From positions 1 to 64,000 of the forward strand of contig JAEXCU010000001.1 of NCBI GenBank assembly GCA_023402015.1: a stretch of DNA of 64,000 nt. Direction: 5' to 3'. The notes beneath the pieces were generated by a model that was not told the origin of the DNA, did no database searches, and worked only from the letters and a program-made list of their open reading frames with translations. Positions 17,302-25,388 of this stretch are shown piece by piece; the stretch's first letter is position 1; each line of letters starts with the position of its first letter. The DNA comes from Pseudomonadota bacterium. GTDB lineage: Bacteria; Pseudomonadota; Alphaproteobacteria; Rs-D84. A program made the position numbers and the translations under genes.

Positions 17302-18382
17302 CTGAACACTCCGCCACCAGTATATTATTTATTTCCCCGTCGGCGCAAGCAACAAATACAGCATTCGGTACATCTGAAAACGTTTCCGAATCCAGTCCCG
17401 TTGCCCAAACCTGGGCGTTGGCCGCGCCCAATTGCGCAAACAGATTTTTTCGCGCCACTGCGTCCAGGTGGGCCGCCGCTTCGTCCAATAAAATTATCGG
17501 TTGGCGCCCGGTTTTCGTGTGAATCAGTTTTGCATGTGCCAGAATCAGTTTTAACAAAACCGTTTTTTGCTGGCCAGTACTGGTTAAATTCGCAGGCAGA
17601 TTTAACGCCGTGTTAAACACCCCAAAATCAGATTTGTGCGGTCCGTCCAACAGCATTTTATCCCCGGCCAATTCACGATTTTCGCGTAGGTATTGTCCGT
17701 ATTTTCGTTCGGCATCGGCGGCATTGGACGATATTATCATTTCTTCGGCCATGCCTGATACCGATACGGCGCAATCTGATAAAAAATAATTTAATTCGCC
17801 CGCGTATTGTATTCGCGCGGCCGCCACCGCCACCGCGGTACCCGCAATCTGGGTATCCAGCGCATCTAACCACCGCGCATCGCGACCGTTTTTCAATGCA
17901 AATGCGCGTTCTGATAATAATTTTGCCAACCGTCCCACACGTCCGGCATGGGCGGAATCAAAACTGGCGGCCAGACGGTCAAAAAACGCGCGCCGATCCG
18001 CGGCAGAATCCACAAACAATCTGTCTTCACGTGGGGTTAGCCAAACAATTCGCAAAATGGCCGCCAAATCGGCCAATGTGGCCACATCACCGTCAATTTT
18101 CGCGCGCCGGTTTGTTGCATCAGGCGTAAAGTAAACAGACAATTCTGTTTCGTCATTCAGATTTGCAAACACCGAAAAACCACCCACCCCGCCAAAGCGC
18201 GCAATATCCGTCATTGGTGCCCCGCGCAGGCCGCGGTCGCCCGCCAGCATGGACAGTGCCTCTAACACGGCAGTTTTGCCGGCGCCGTTTGGACCGGTAA
18301 TAATAATATTACGCCGACCGTGCGTTTGAATGCGGCACGATTTGTGATTACGAAAATCTGTCAGCGTTAATGTTTCAATCAT
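17288..18382 (-). CDS. recF: DNA replication and repair protein RecF
   Basis: SMC-like ATPase that helps load RecA at single-stranded gaps. The 364-residue protein starts MIETLTLTDFRNHKS with Walker A GPNGAGKT at 30-37, a signature region TGQQKTVLLKL near 280 and Walker B PIILLDEAAAHLD. The start at 18382 is favoured because the promoter -10 box ends 6 nt upstream and the longer frame has no homology-like sequence. dnaA and dnaN are not nearby. Confidence 0.93.
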   Translation of the reverse strand: MIETLTLTDFRNHKSCRIQTHGRRNIIITGPNGAGKTAVLEALSMLAGDRGLRGAPMTDIARFGGVGGFSVFANLNDETELSVYFTPDATNRRAKIDGDVATLADLAAILRIVWLTPREDRLFVDSAADRRAFFDRLAASFDSAHAGRVGRLAKLLSERAFALKNGRDARWLDALDTQIAGTAVAVAAARIQYAGELNYFLSDCAVSVSGMAEEMIISSNAADAERKYGQYLRENRELAGDKMLLDGPHKSDFGVFNTALNLPANLTSTGQQKTVLLKLILAHAKLIHTKTGRQPIILLDEAAAHLDAVARKNLFAQLGAANAQVWATGLDSETFSDVPNAVFVACADGEINNILVAECSDEQD

Positions 18383-18417
18383 GGCCGGATAATACAACCA
18401 TTGCGTAAAAAATACAA
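18382..18417 (-). promoter_or_regulatory. Promoter giving a leaderless recF mRNA
   Basis: Minus-strand TTGTAT (18412-18417), 17-bp spacer, TATTAT (18389-18394), then 6 nt to the ATG. No Shine-Dalgarno is present. Confidence 0.65.
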
Positions 18418-18422
18418 GTGGC

Positions 18423-18450
18423 ACAAAAAATAAACCGCCCCGATAAAGGG
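18423..18450 (-). terminator. Terminator beyond the partial tRNA-Cys copy
   Basis: Minus-strand stem CGCCCC/GGGGCG followed by GTTTATTTTTT. It lies 13 nt after the duplicated tRNA 3' end, as the real tRNA-Cys also has a terminator just downstream. Confidence 0.65.
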
Positions 18451-18461
18451 GCGTATTATTT

Positions 18462-18595
18462 TTGGAGGCCTGGGTCGGAATGTTCGCATCGCCCACAGGG
18501 CGACCGTTGCTAAACGCAACTTGCTTACCACTCGCAGCGGTTTCGCGGCGCGGCGCCGCATATGCCGCACCGCAAAACCTGGCTCGTATGCGAAC
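18462..18595 (-). repeat. Partial tRNA-Cys 3' copy fused to a cloverleaf-like inverted-repeat element
   Basis: Bases 18462-18481 repeat the last 19-20 nt of tRNA-Cys (18661-18680). The segment beside it, 18482-18595, is bounded by GTTCGCAT and ATGCGAAC and folds into hairpins CGCCC/GGGCG, GTTGC/GCAAC and a long GC-rich stem (18539-18579). It looks like a small inserted element or an integration scar at a tRNA end. Confidence 0.55.
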
Positions 18596-18624
18596 CGGGC
18601 CGGTTCGATAAAACTCATATTCTC

Positions 18625-18656
18625 AAAAAAACAACACCCATAAATGGGTGTTTTAT
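18625..18656 (-). terminator. Terminator of tRNA-Cys
   Basis: Minus-strand stem AACACCC/GGGTGTT followed by GTTTTTTT, directly after the tRNA 3' end. Confidence 0.8.
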
Positions 18657-18660
18657 TTTT

Positions 18661-18734
18661 TGGAGGCCTGGGTCGGAATCGAACCGGCATACAAGGATTT
18701 GCAGTCCTCTGCATAACCACTCTGCCACCAGGCC
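18661..18734 (-). tRNA. tRNA-Cys (anticodon GCA)
   Basis: 74-nt cloverleaf on the minus strand with acceptor stem GGCCTGG/CCAGGCC, anticodon loop CTGCAAA, T arm GGTTCGATTCC and encoded CCA. Confidence 0.95.
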
Positions 18735-18831
18735 GTTTGTTGTGTGCACGTATACTACGCAAAAAAAATTTGTAATTCAACAGAAAAATATATTATTATG
18801 TGGTATAATTTAGGGCACGAGAGAATTTTAT

Positions 18832-20172
18832 ATGAAAATATTACCACTGATGTTATGTTTGCTGCCGCTGACAGCCGTTGCAGCAGAAAATGATTGTTTA
18901 AACCGAACAACTGCGCCGTCGGGCAAACTGACCCTGCCCCAGGTGGTGGATTTGGGCCTGTGTCGCAATCCGCAAACAACCGCCGCATATTTTGCCGCCG
19001 AATCTGCACGTTTTTCAAAAAATGCGGGCTATGCAAATTATTTGCCCGCGGTTAACGCGTCTGCGTCGGCGTCCCTGCCGTATCGCAACAAAGAATGGGG
19101 CGATTGGACATATGGGGCATCGTTGTCTGCATCTTATTTAATATTTGATTTCGGAAAACGTTTGGCGGATGTTAACACCCTGACCGCGACATGGCGTGCG
19201 GCCGGTTTTGATTATGACGAAACGGTTCAAAATTATATTTATGGGGTAATTGGTGCGTACTATGCATTATTAAATGCGGACGCCGATGTTAAAAGCGCAA
19301 CGTCCCTGCGCGCGGTTGCCAAAACGGCCAAGGATACCGCCGATAAAAAGTTCAAAGCCGGTGCCGTGGCCAAGGCCGATGTATTAAAGGCGGCAACCAC
19401 ATTGGCCAGTCGCGATTTGGAACTGGAACGGGCAAAAAACAACCGCGAAATTGCCAAGGGAACATTGCTGTCCAAACTGTCTTTCCCTGCGAACCAGGAT
19501 ATCCAAATTGCCGACATGCCCGCAGAATTTGGTGGTGCGGCGGAAATTCAAAGTATAAATGAATTAATCGCATTGGCCGAAAAAAGTCGCCCTGACCTGT
19601 TGCGTGCAACCGCGAACAAAGACGCCGCGTGGCATCGCAGAAATTCTTCGTTCTTGAAAAATTTGCCCAGCATTTCTGCATCGGGCACATTGCAATGGAA
19701 TGACACGCCGTCAGAATCTTTTAATTCTGGCAATGATAAAATCAGTGGCAGTATCGGCATCCGCGCCAGTATGCCGATTTTTGCAGGCTTTGCCAATGTT
19801 TACGGCGTTCGTGCGGCACAGGCAAATTATGACCGCGCCATTGAACAGGAACGCCAAACCCAGGATTCGGCGGTACTGGACATCTTTACAGCATATCAAA
19901 ATTATAAAACGGCCCAGACTGTTCTGGCCCAAACAAAAACATTGTTGGCGTCCGCCACGGAAAGTGAACGCGTTACCGCCGGAATGTACAAAGTGGGCAA
20001 GGCAACAATGCTGGATTGGCAGACGGCACAATCAGAATTGGTTGATGCACAAAAGCAAAACAATGCCGCAAAATACGATTTGTTCACAAAACGCGCGGCG
20101 GTCGCACTGGCCATCGGTGATATCAAGGTTGGATTAGCACAGGGGGAAAATTTAAATGAAACAAACGAATAA
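18832..20172 (+). CDS. TolC-family outer membrane efflux protein
   Basis: Outer-membrane channel subunit of a type I/tripartite exporter. The 446-residue protein has a signal peptide (about 1-18, AVAA) and two outer-membrane efflux protein repeats made of long helices (VSYLIFDFGKR-type first strand, MPIFAGFANV in the second). TATAAT at 18804-18809 and GAGAGA provide a plausible promoter -10 and ribosome site. It overlaps the membrane-fusion gene by 17 bp. With the next three genes it forms a complete MacAB-TolC-like set. Confidence 0.92.
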   Translation: MKILPLMLCLLPLTAVAAENDCLNRTTAPSGKLTLPQVVDLGLCRNPQTTAAYFAAESARFSKNAGYANYLPAVNASASASLPYRNKEWGDWTYGASLSASYLIFDFGKRLADVNTLTATWRAAGFDYDETVQNYIYGVIGAYYALLNADADVKSATSLRAVAKTAKDTADKKFKAGAVAKADVLKAATTLASRDLELERAKNNREIAKGTLLSKLSFPANQDIQIADMPAEFGGAAEIQSINELIALAEKSRPDLLRATANKDAAWHRRNSSFLKNLPSISASGTLQWNDTPSESFNSGNDKISGSIGIRASMPIFAGFANVYGVRAAQANYDRAIEQERQTQDSAVLDIFTAYQNYKTAQTVLAQTKTLLASATESERVTAGMYKVGKATMLDWQTAQSELVDAQKQNNAAKYDLFTKRAAVALAIGDIKVGLAQGENLNETNE

Positions 20173-21358
20173 AAATGCGCCGGTGAAAACTTCGCGATTT
20201 AAGAGAATTTTAAAATGGTTTTGGCGTAAAAAATGGTGGATTATAATCGTTCTGGTTGCACTGTTTGGCGCAATGTATTTAATGCGTGGTGGGTCAGATA
20301 CCAAATCGCAATATGCAACACTGAACATTGGCCATGGCGACCTGCGCCAGGTTGTAACGGCGACCGGTGAAATTCAACCATTAAACACCGTTAACGTTGG
20401 GTCCCAGGTATCGGGAACAATTGAAAACCTGTATGTGGATTATAATTCCAAGGTTAAAAAGGGCGACGTTCTGCTGACCATTGAACCGTCTGTTTTACAG
20501 GCATCTGTGGACGAGGCCAAGGCATCCCTGGTCAGTGCACAATCCCAGCGCAACTATGCCAAAAGTGAATATGAACGCAATAAAATCCTGTATGCCGATG
20601 GATTTATTTCGCGCGCAGAAATGGAACAATCCCAAACAACATACGAACAGGCCGAACAATCTGTGAACCGTATGCAATCACAATACGACCGTGCAGAAAC
20701 AAATTTGGGATACGCAACCATTACATCCCCGGTTGACGGCACAGTTATCTCGCGCGAGGTTGATGTTGGTCAAACAGTTGCGGCGTCTTTCCAGACACCT
20801 GATTTATTTAAAATTGCCGAAGACCTGTCCCAGATGCAGATTGAAACATCCGTGTCCGAGGCCGACATTGGTGTTATCAAAGAAGGTCAACCCGTCACAT
20901 TTACCGTGGACGCATATCCAACCCAAACATTTAACGGTGTGGTGCGTCAGATTCGTCTGTCGCCGACAACAACATCCAACGTTGTTGTGTACACCGTTGT
21001 AATTGACGTTGACAATTCTGATTTACGTTTAATGCCTGGAATGACCGCATTTGTTACAATTGTGATTTCTGAAAAATTTGACGTGTACAAGGTTCAAAAT
21101 GCCGCATTATTATTGCGCAGTTTTGACGGTATTATCGCCAACCCAGGCGATGCCACAACCAAAACCCATTTGGCGGTAATGCGTGGGGATAACATTGTTT
21201 TGGTGCCGTATGAAAAGGGTCTGATTACCGCAACTGAAACCGAAATCATTTCTGATGAAATTCAACCCGGGGACAAAATTGTTGTCGGTAAACTGGGCCA
21301 GGTTTCCACATCCGGCAACAATAATCGTTCGCGCGGCGGACCCGGCGGCCCAATGTAA
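20156..21358 (+). CDS. Membrane fusion protein, MacA/HlyD family
   Basis: Periplasmic adaptor joining the ABC transporter to the TolC-like channel. The 400-residue protein has one N-terminal membrane helix (about 29-46) after a Lys/Arg-rich cytoplasmic end. Next come a lipoyl-type hybrid motif (VGSQVSGTIENLYVDYNSKVKKGD), a coiled-coil hairpin (about 115-185), the second lipoyl half (ITSPVDGTVISREVDVGQTV) and beta-barrel domains. The tail is Gly/Arg-rich. Closest in layout to MacA. A terminator follows, so the ABC genes have their own promoter. Confidence 0.92.
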   Translation: MKQTNKNAPVKTSRFKRILKWFWRKKWWIIIVLVALFGAMYLMRGGSDTKSQYATLNIGHGDLRQVVTATGEIQPLNTVNVGSQVSGTIENLYVDYNSKVKKGDVLLTIEPSVLQASVDEAKASLVSAQSQRNYAKSEYERNKILYADGFISRAEMEQSQTTYEQAEQSVNRMQSQYDRAETNLGYATITSPVDGTVISREVDVGQTVAASFQTPDLFKIAEDLSQMQIETSVSEADIGVIKEGQPVTFTVDAYPTQTFNGVVRQIRLSPTTTSNVVVYTVVIDVDNSDLRLMPGMTAFVTIVISEKFDVYKVQNAALLLRSFDGIIANPGDATTKTHLAVMRGDNIVLVPYEKGLITATETEIISDEIQPGDKIVVGKLGQVSTSGNNNRSRGGPGGPM

Positions 21359-21368
21359 GGATAAAAAG

Positions 21369-21391
21369 ACGCACCACAGGTGCGTTTTTTT
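21369..21391 (+). terminator. Terminator after the membrane fusion gene
   Basis: Stem ACGCACC/GGTGCGT with a 3-nt loop followed by seven T. Confidence 0.85.
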
Positions 21392-21454
21392 AAAGACCAA
21401 AATTATTTCGCATGATATAATGCACGCATATTAATTAACGGGGGGGAATCACAA

Positions 21455-22177
21455 ATGTCCAGGTCGGCCGAAACAATTATTTCAATGAACAAAATAAATA
21501 AAAGTTTTCCCATAGAAATGGGTGGCCAACAACAGGTTTTATTTGATATCAATTTTCGTGTTTGCGCCGGTGAATTTGTGGCAATCATGGGCCCGTCGGG
21601 CAGTGGTAAATCCACATGCATGAACATAATCGGTGCATTGGATACCCCGACGTCTGGCACATATGAACTGTATGGCCGCGATATCACCCACCTGTCCACA
21701 GATGAATTGGCCGTCATACGAAACGAATATATAGGATTTGTGTTTCAGCAATTTAATCTGCTGTCCAAGCGCAGCGTATTGGACAATGTAATGTTGCCGT
21801 TGATGTATCGCGGCCTGCCCATGGATGAACGCGTACGGCGGGCACGTGAAATGCTGAAACGCGTGGGGTTGGAAAACTTTGAAAGTTATCTGCCAACACA
21901 ATTGTCGGGCGGTATGAAGCAACGCGTTGCAATTGCCCGCGCATTGGCCGGCGACCCGAAACTGATTTTGGCGGACGAACCGACAGGCGCATTGGACAGT
22001 AAAATGGGTAATGAAATTTTAAAATTCTTTAAACAATTAAACAAAGACCTGGGGATTACAATCGTTATGATTACCCACGAATTCGACATTGCGCGATATG
22101 CAGACCGCCTGATTCATATTCGCGACGGGCGAATAAATTATGACGGCCCCGTCCCACGCGATGACCGCAATTTATAA
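21455..22177 (+). CDS. ABC transporter ATP-binding protein, MacB/LolD type
   Basis: ATPase of the MacB-like exporter. The 240-residue protein has Walker A GPSGSGKST (about 46-54), Q-loop FVFQQFNLL, signature LSGGMKQR (the more usual form is LSGGQQQR), Walker B LILADEPTGALD and the switch His in MITHE. Here the ATPase and permease halves of MacB are separate genes. An upstream -10 TATAAT (21416-21421) lacks a clear -35. The permease gene follows after 21 bp. Confidence 0.93.
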   Translation: MSRSAETIISMNKINKSFPIEMGGQQQVLFDINFRVCAGEFVAIMGPSGSGKSTCMNIIGALDTPTSGTYELYGRDITHLSTDELAVIRNEYIGFVFQQFNLLSKRSVLDNVMLPLMYRGLPMDERVRRAREMLKRVGLENFESYLPTQLSGGMKQRVAIARALAGDPKLILADEPTGALDSKMGNEILKFFKQLNKDLGITIVMITHEFDIARYADRLIHIRDGRINYDGPVPRDDRNL

Positions 22178-22198
22178 TATATGAAATAGGAATAAAAA

Positions 22199-23416
22199 AT
22201 GACATTTAACGATATTTTCAAAGAATCCTGGCTGTCTATCAGTGGAAATAAAATTCGTTCATTCCTGACGGTTTTGGGGATTGTTATTGGTGTTATGGCG
22301 GTGGTTATCATGGTCGCCGTTGGTGAAACGGTGCAACGGCAAATCACGGACCAGTTTTCGTCCCTGGGAACCGGGACAATCATTATCCGCGCGGGCGCCG
22401 CGCAAACAGGTGGTGTTCGCACCGGCAATCGCCAGACATTGACCATTGATGACGCAGAATTCATTGCAAAATTACCCGACGTTGCGGCGGTCAGTCCCGT
22501 TCAAAACAGTGCCGCCCAAATCATATACGGAAACAAAAACTGGGGCACGTCTATGGCAGGTGTATATCCCGGATACACCACCGTTCAGAACATTGAAATG
22601 GACCAAGGTACGTTCTTTGACCAATCGGCGGTACGAAATGCATCAACATACGCCGTAATTGGTCCCAAAACGGCCGAAGAATTGGGATTGCCAGACAACC
22701 CAGTGGGCGAAGTTATTCGCGTTCAAAACACGCCTTTTGTAATTATTGGCATGACTGCGGCCAAGGGTGATTCCGCCATGGGCAGCCAGGATGACATGAT
22801 AATGATACCAATTACAACCCTGAAAAAGCGTTTGCAAGGCAGTCGCTTTCCCAATTCTGTCAGTATGATTTCACTGAAATTGTATTCTGATGCGGATAAT
22901 ACACTGGTAATAAACCAGATAACCGCCCTGCTGCGCGACCGTCATAAATTAAAAGACGGCGATGCAGACGATTTCCAAATTATGGATATGAAACAGATTA
23001 TGGATACCATGAACACCGTTACGGGTTATCTGAAAATGTTGCTGATTGCGATTGCGGCGGTATCCCTGTTGGTGGGCGCAATCGGTATTATGAACATGAT
23101 GCTGGTATCGGTTGCGGAACGCACACGCGAAATCGGTATACGCAAGGCCATTGGTGCCCGCGAACGCCAAATAATCATTCAATTTCTGTCTGAATCAATT
23201 TTGATTTCATTTATTGGGTCTATGGCCGGATTATTACTGGGGGTTGGCCTGTCCCAGGGCGTTGGTCGTTTTATACTGGGGTATAACGTCCCGTTCAGCG
23301 CATGGCCCGTCGTATTATCAGTATCCGTTGCGGTAATCGTCGGTTTGGCATCCGGTGTGGCGCCGGCGTTAAAGGCCGCAAAATTAAACCCGATTGACAG
23401 TCTGCGTCATGAATAA
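22199..23416 (+). CDS. ABC transporter permease, MacB/FtsX family
   Basis: Permease half of the MacB-like exporter. The 405-residue protein has an N-terminal membrane helix (about 20-40), a periplasmic MacB core domain (about 50-250) and a C-terminal FtsX domain with three helices, including the family signature SVAERTREIGIRKAIGA (about 308-324). Mechanotransmission in this family drives periplasmic export through TolC. Substrate cannot be told from sequence; antibiotics, peptides or lipoproteins are all possible. Confidence 0.93.
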   Translation: MTFNDIFKESWLSISGNKIRSFLTVLGIVIGVMAVVIMVAVGETVQRQITDQFSSLGTGTIIIRAGAAQTGGVRTGNRQTLTIDDAEFIAKLPDVAAVSPVQNSAAQIIYGNKNWGTSMAGVYPGYTTVQNIEMDQGTFFDQSAVRNASTYAVIGPKTAEELGLPDNPVGEVIRVQNTPFVIIGMTAAKGDSAMGSQDDMIMIPITTLKKRLQGSRFPNSVSMISLKLYSDADNTLVINQITALLRDRHKLKDGDADDFQIMDMKQIMDTMNTVTGYLKMLLIAIAAVSLLVGAIGIMNMMLVSVAERTREIGIRKAIGARERQIIIQFLSESILISFIGSMAGLLLGVGLSQGVGRFILGYNVPFSAWPVVLSVSVAVIVGLASGVAPALKAAKLNPIDSLRHE

Positions 23417-23432
23417 AACGTAAAAATATAAT

Positions 23433-23464
23433 AAACAGGCCGGCAAATGCCGGCCTGTTTAATT
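23433..23464 (+). terminator. Terminator of the exporter operon
   Basis: 12-bp stem AAACAGGCCGGC/GCCGGCCTGTTT with an AAAT loop. One of a family of terminators in this window sharing CGGCAAATGCCG. Confidence 0.85.
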
Positions 23465-23492
23465 GCAATAATAATCACCTGCACAAAAATAA

Positions 23493-23529
23493 TTGACAAA
23501 CGTGATTTTTTGTAATATTTATTTTTACA
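23493..23529 (+). promoter_or_regulatory. Promoter giving a leaderless radical SAM mRNA
   Basis: TTGACA (23493-23498), 17-bp spacer, TATTTA (23516-23521), then 7 nt to ATG 23529. No Shine-Dalgarno. Confidence 0.6.
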
Positions 23530-24500
23530 TGTCTACTATTGGTAATTTAATTGATTCAAAATTAACCGCGGCGCGATTGGTGGGCGGTCTGTCTTATGTT
23601 TTGGTGTTTAAAACCACAAATTTTTGTTGGTACAACTGTCCGCATTGTTGTGAAAATTCTGACCACAAACAGCCGAAAACATACATTCCCAGTGATACAA
23701 TCAAACATTACCTGACCCAGGCCAAATCTGACCCACGTTTTTCCAACAATGTGGTTTTGACCGGTGGCGAAATTATGACCAGTTATCTGTACGGACCACG
23801 TAATTATGTGCCTGAACTGTTAAATTTTTGTTTGGATAACAACATCGGCACAGATATTAAAACAAACGGCGCATGGGCCCGGGCAAAGTTTGGCCGCAAT
23901 ATTTATGATGATTTAACCCGCACAATTTCTTCGCACGGTCCATACGGGTTGCAGATATCTTTGTCCCTGGATAAATATCATCCCAACAGCGTGGATAACT
24001 GCGCACGGGTTATTACGCATTTTGCAACAAAACCAGACCAACGTCTGATTATACATCTGACGGGGTTCCTAGATATGGGAAACGATTTAAATAAATTGTT
24101 TACCCGGTTAAAAAATACGCGTGGTATTACGTTAAATGATATTAATATTAACGGTTCACGCGCCATTGGCGTTAACCGCCAGGTTATTGTGAAATATAAT
24201 TCTGCCACACTGTTTAACGGCGGACGTGCCCAGACAATGACAGATGCACATAAAAACCCATTCCCACAGTTTTCATTCATGTTGCCCAGTGGTGAAATTC
24301 TGATTGCGTTTGACACAATGGGAAATGTCAGTCTGGGTGAAAATTCTGGTCGCAAAATCCGGACATCGTGGCGCACGTCCGATGGCGCACCCCGCCCCCT
24401 GAATGACATCCTGCACAGTTTGGTTAATCGCACACGATACGAAGAAATGCGTGCAATTATTCGTGATGGGTGGCACCCGATAAAAATAAAAACAAAATAA
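23529..24500 (+). CDS. Radical SAM protein of unknown function
   Basis: The 323-residue protein carries a CX3CX2C cluster motif, Cys33, Cys37 and Cys40 (CWYNCPHC), then VLTGGEIMTS, which fits the GGE loop of radical SAM enzymes. SLSLDKYHPNS and a later INGSRAIG fit later barrel strands. No C-terminal SPASM-type cysteine cluster is visible, so peptide modification by that route is not supported. It is a single-gene unit with its own promoter and terminator, and its neighbours give no hint of a substrate. ATG 23529 is chosen from the promoter geometry. Confidence 0.75.
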   Translation: MSTIGNLIDSKLTAARLVGGLSYVLVFKTTNFCWYNCPHCCENSDHKQPKTYIPSDTIKHYLTQAKSDPRFSNNVVLTGGEIMTSYLYGPRNYVPELLNFCLDNNIGTDIKTNGAWARAKFGRNIYDDLTRTISSHGPYGLQISLSLDKYHPNSVDNCARVITHFATKPDQRLIIHLTGFLDMGNDLNKLFTRLKNTRGITLNDININGSRAIGVNRQVIVKYNSATLFNGGRAQTMTDAHKNPFPQFSFMLPSGEILIAFDTMGNVSLGENSGRKIRTSWRTSDGAPRPLNDILHSLVNRTRYEEMRAIIRDGWHPIKIKTK

Positions 24501-24503
24501 AAA

Positions 24504-24527
24504 TGGGCGCGACGCGCCCGTTTTTTA
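24504..24527 (+). terminator. Terminator of the radical SAM gene
   Basis: GGGCGC/GCGCCC stem (24505-24519) followed by six T; it reaches the end of the convergent gpsA gene. Confidence 0.75.
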
Positions 24528-25388
24528 AATACCCAATTTTTTCTGCATTTCGCATAAAATCGGGGTGTCTATGCCCTGCTTTTTCGCGCGTTCAATCAGG
24601 CCCCGCAGCGCAAAAATCCCTTCAACCGTACCGGCCGGCGGTTCACCGCGCGCAATCGCCATACCACCCGCAAAATTGCGACTGGTTGCAGATGTTGCCG
24701 ATAAAAACAGATCCCCAATGCCACATAAATCCAAGAAAGTCCGCATCTGTGCACCACATGCCAGCCCCAGGTCCATAACCTCGTTCCAGGCGCGGGTAAA
24801 TATTAATGCGCGTTCGTTTTCGCCCGCCGCCGCAACAGAGTTATATCCGCAAATTAATGCAACCGCATTTTTACCAACGCCGCACATTTCCGTTCCGATA
24901 ATATCATCGGATTCATTAATATACATTTTATTTAAAATTTTCGCACCAACCCGACATGCAACCGGCGTTCCGGCCAATGTGGACCCGGTTGGGATGCCGG
25001 ATGCAACCTCGGCCGCGAATTGCGGACCCGACAAGACACCAAATTCGTGGCATTGGGGTAATACAGTGCGCAACACCTCGGACATGAATGCGCCGGATTC
25101 GCGTTCTGCGCCCTTGGTACAAATAATAACAGGTTGGTTATTATAAAATTCGCGTGCATTGCCCAATGTTTCACGAAAATACGCCGCCGGCGTTACAATC
25201 AGCCAGGCGGCGCAATCATGCAATTGCGACATATCTGACGTTAATCGTAAATTGTCCGGCATTTCCACGCCGTTAAATTGCTTGCATTCACCATCATAAG
25301 ACCACAAAACAACATTTGCGCCGCCACGTGCAGCGATAATGGACAGGGCCGTTCCCCAGGCGCCTGCACCAATAACACCAATATTCAT
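24525..25388 (-). CDS. gpsA: Glycerol-3-phosphate dehydrogenase [NAD(P)+]
   Basis: Makes sn-glycerol 3-phosphate for phospholipid synthesis. The 287-residue protein has the dinucleotide site GAGAWGTAL (7-15), the catalytic Lys region (GVGKNAVAL), the TSRNFAGG segment and GIGDLFL. It is about 40 residues shorter than typical GpsA, mainly at the C-terminus. The start overlaps the stop of the TPR gene by 4 bp (ATGA), so translation is coupled. Confidence 0.93.
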   Translation of the reverse strand: MNIGVIGAGAWGTALSIIAARGGANVVLWSYDGECKQFNGVEMPDNLRLTSDMSQLHDCAAWLIVTPAAYFRETLGNAREFYNNQPVIICTKGAERESGAFMSEVLRTVLPQCHEFGVLSGPQFAAEVASGIPTGSTLAGTPVACRVGAKILNKMYINESDDIIGTEMCGVGKNAVALICGYNSVAAAGENERALIFTRAWNEVMDLGLACGAQMRTFLDLCGIGDLFLSATSATSRNFAGGMAIARGEPPAGTVEGIFALRGLIERAKKQGIDTPILCEMQKKLGI

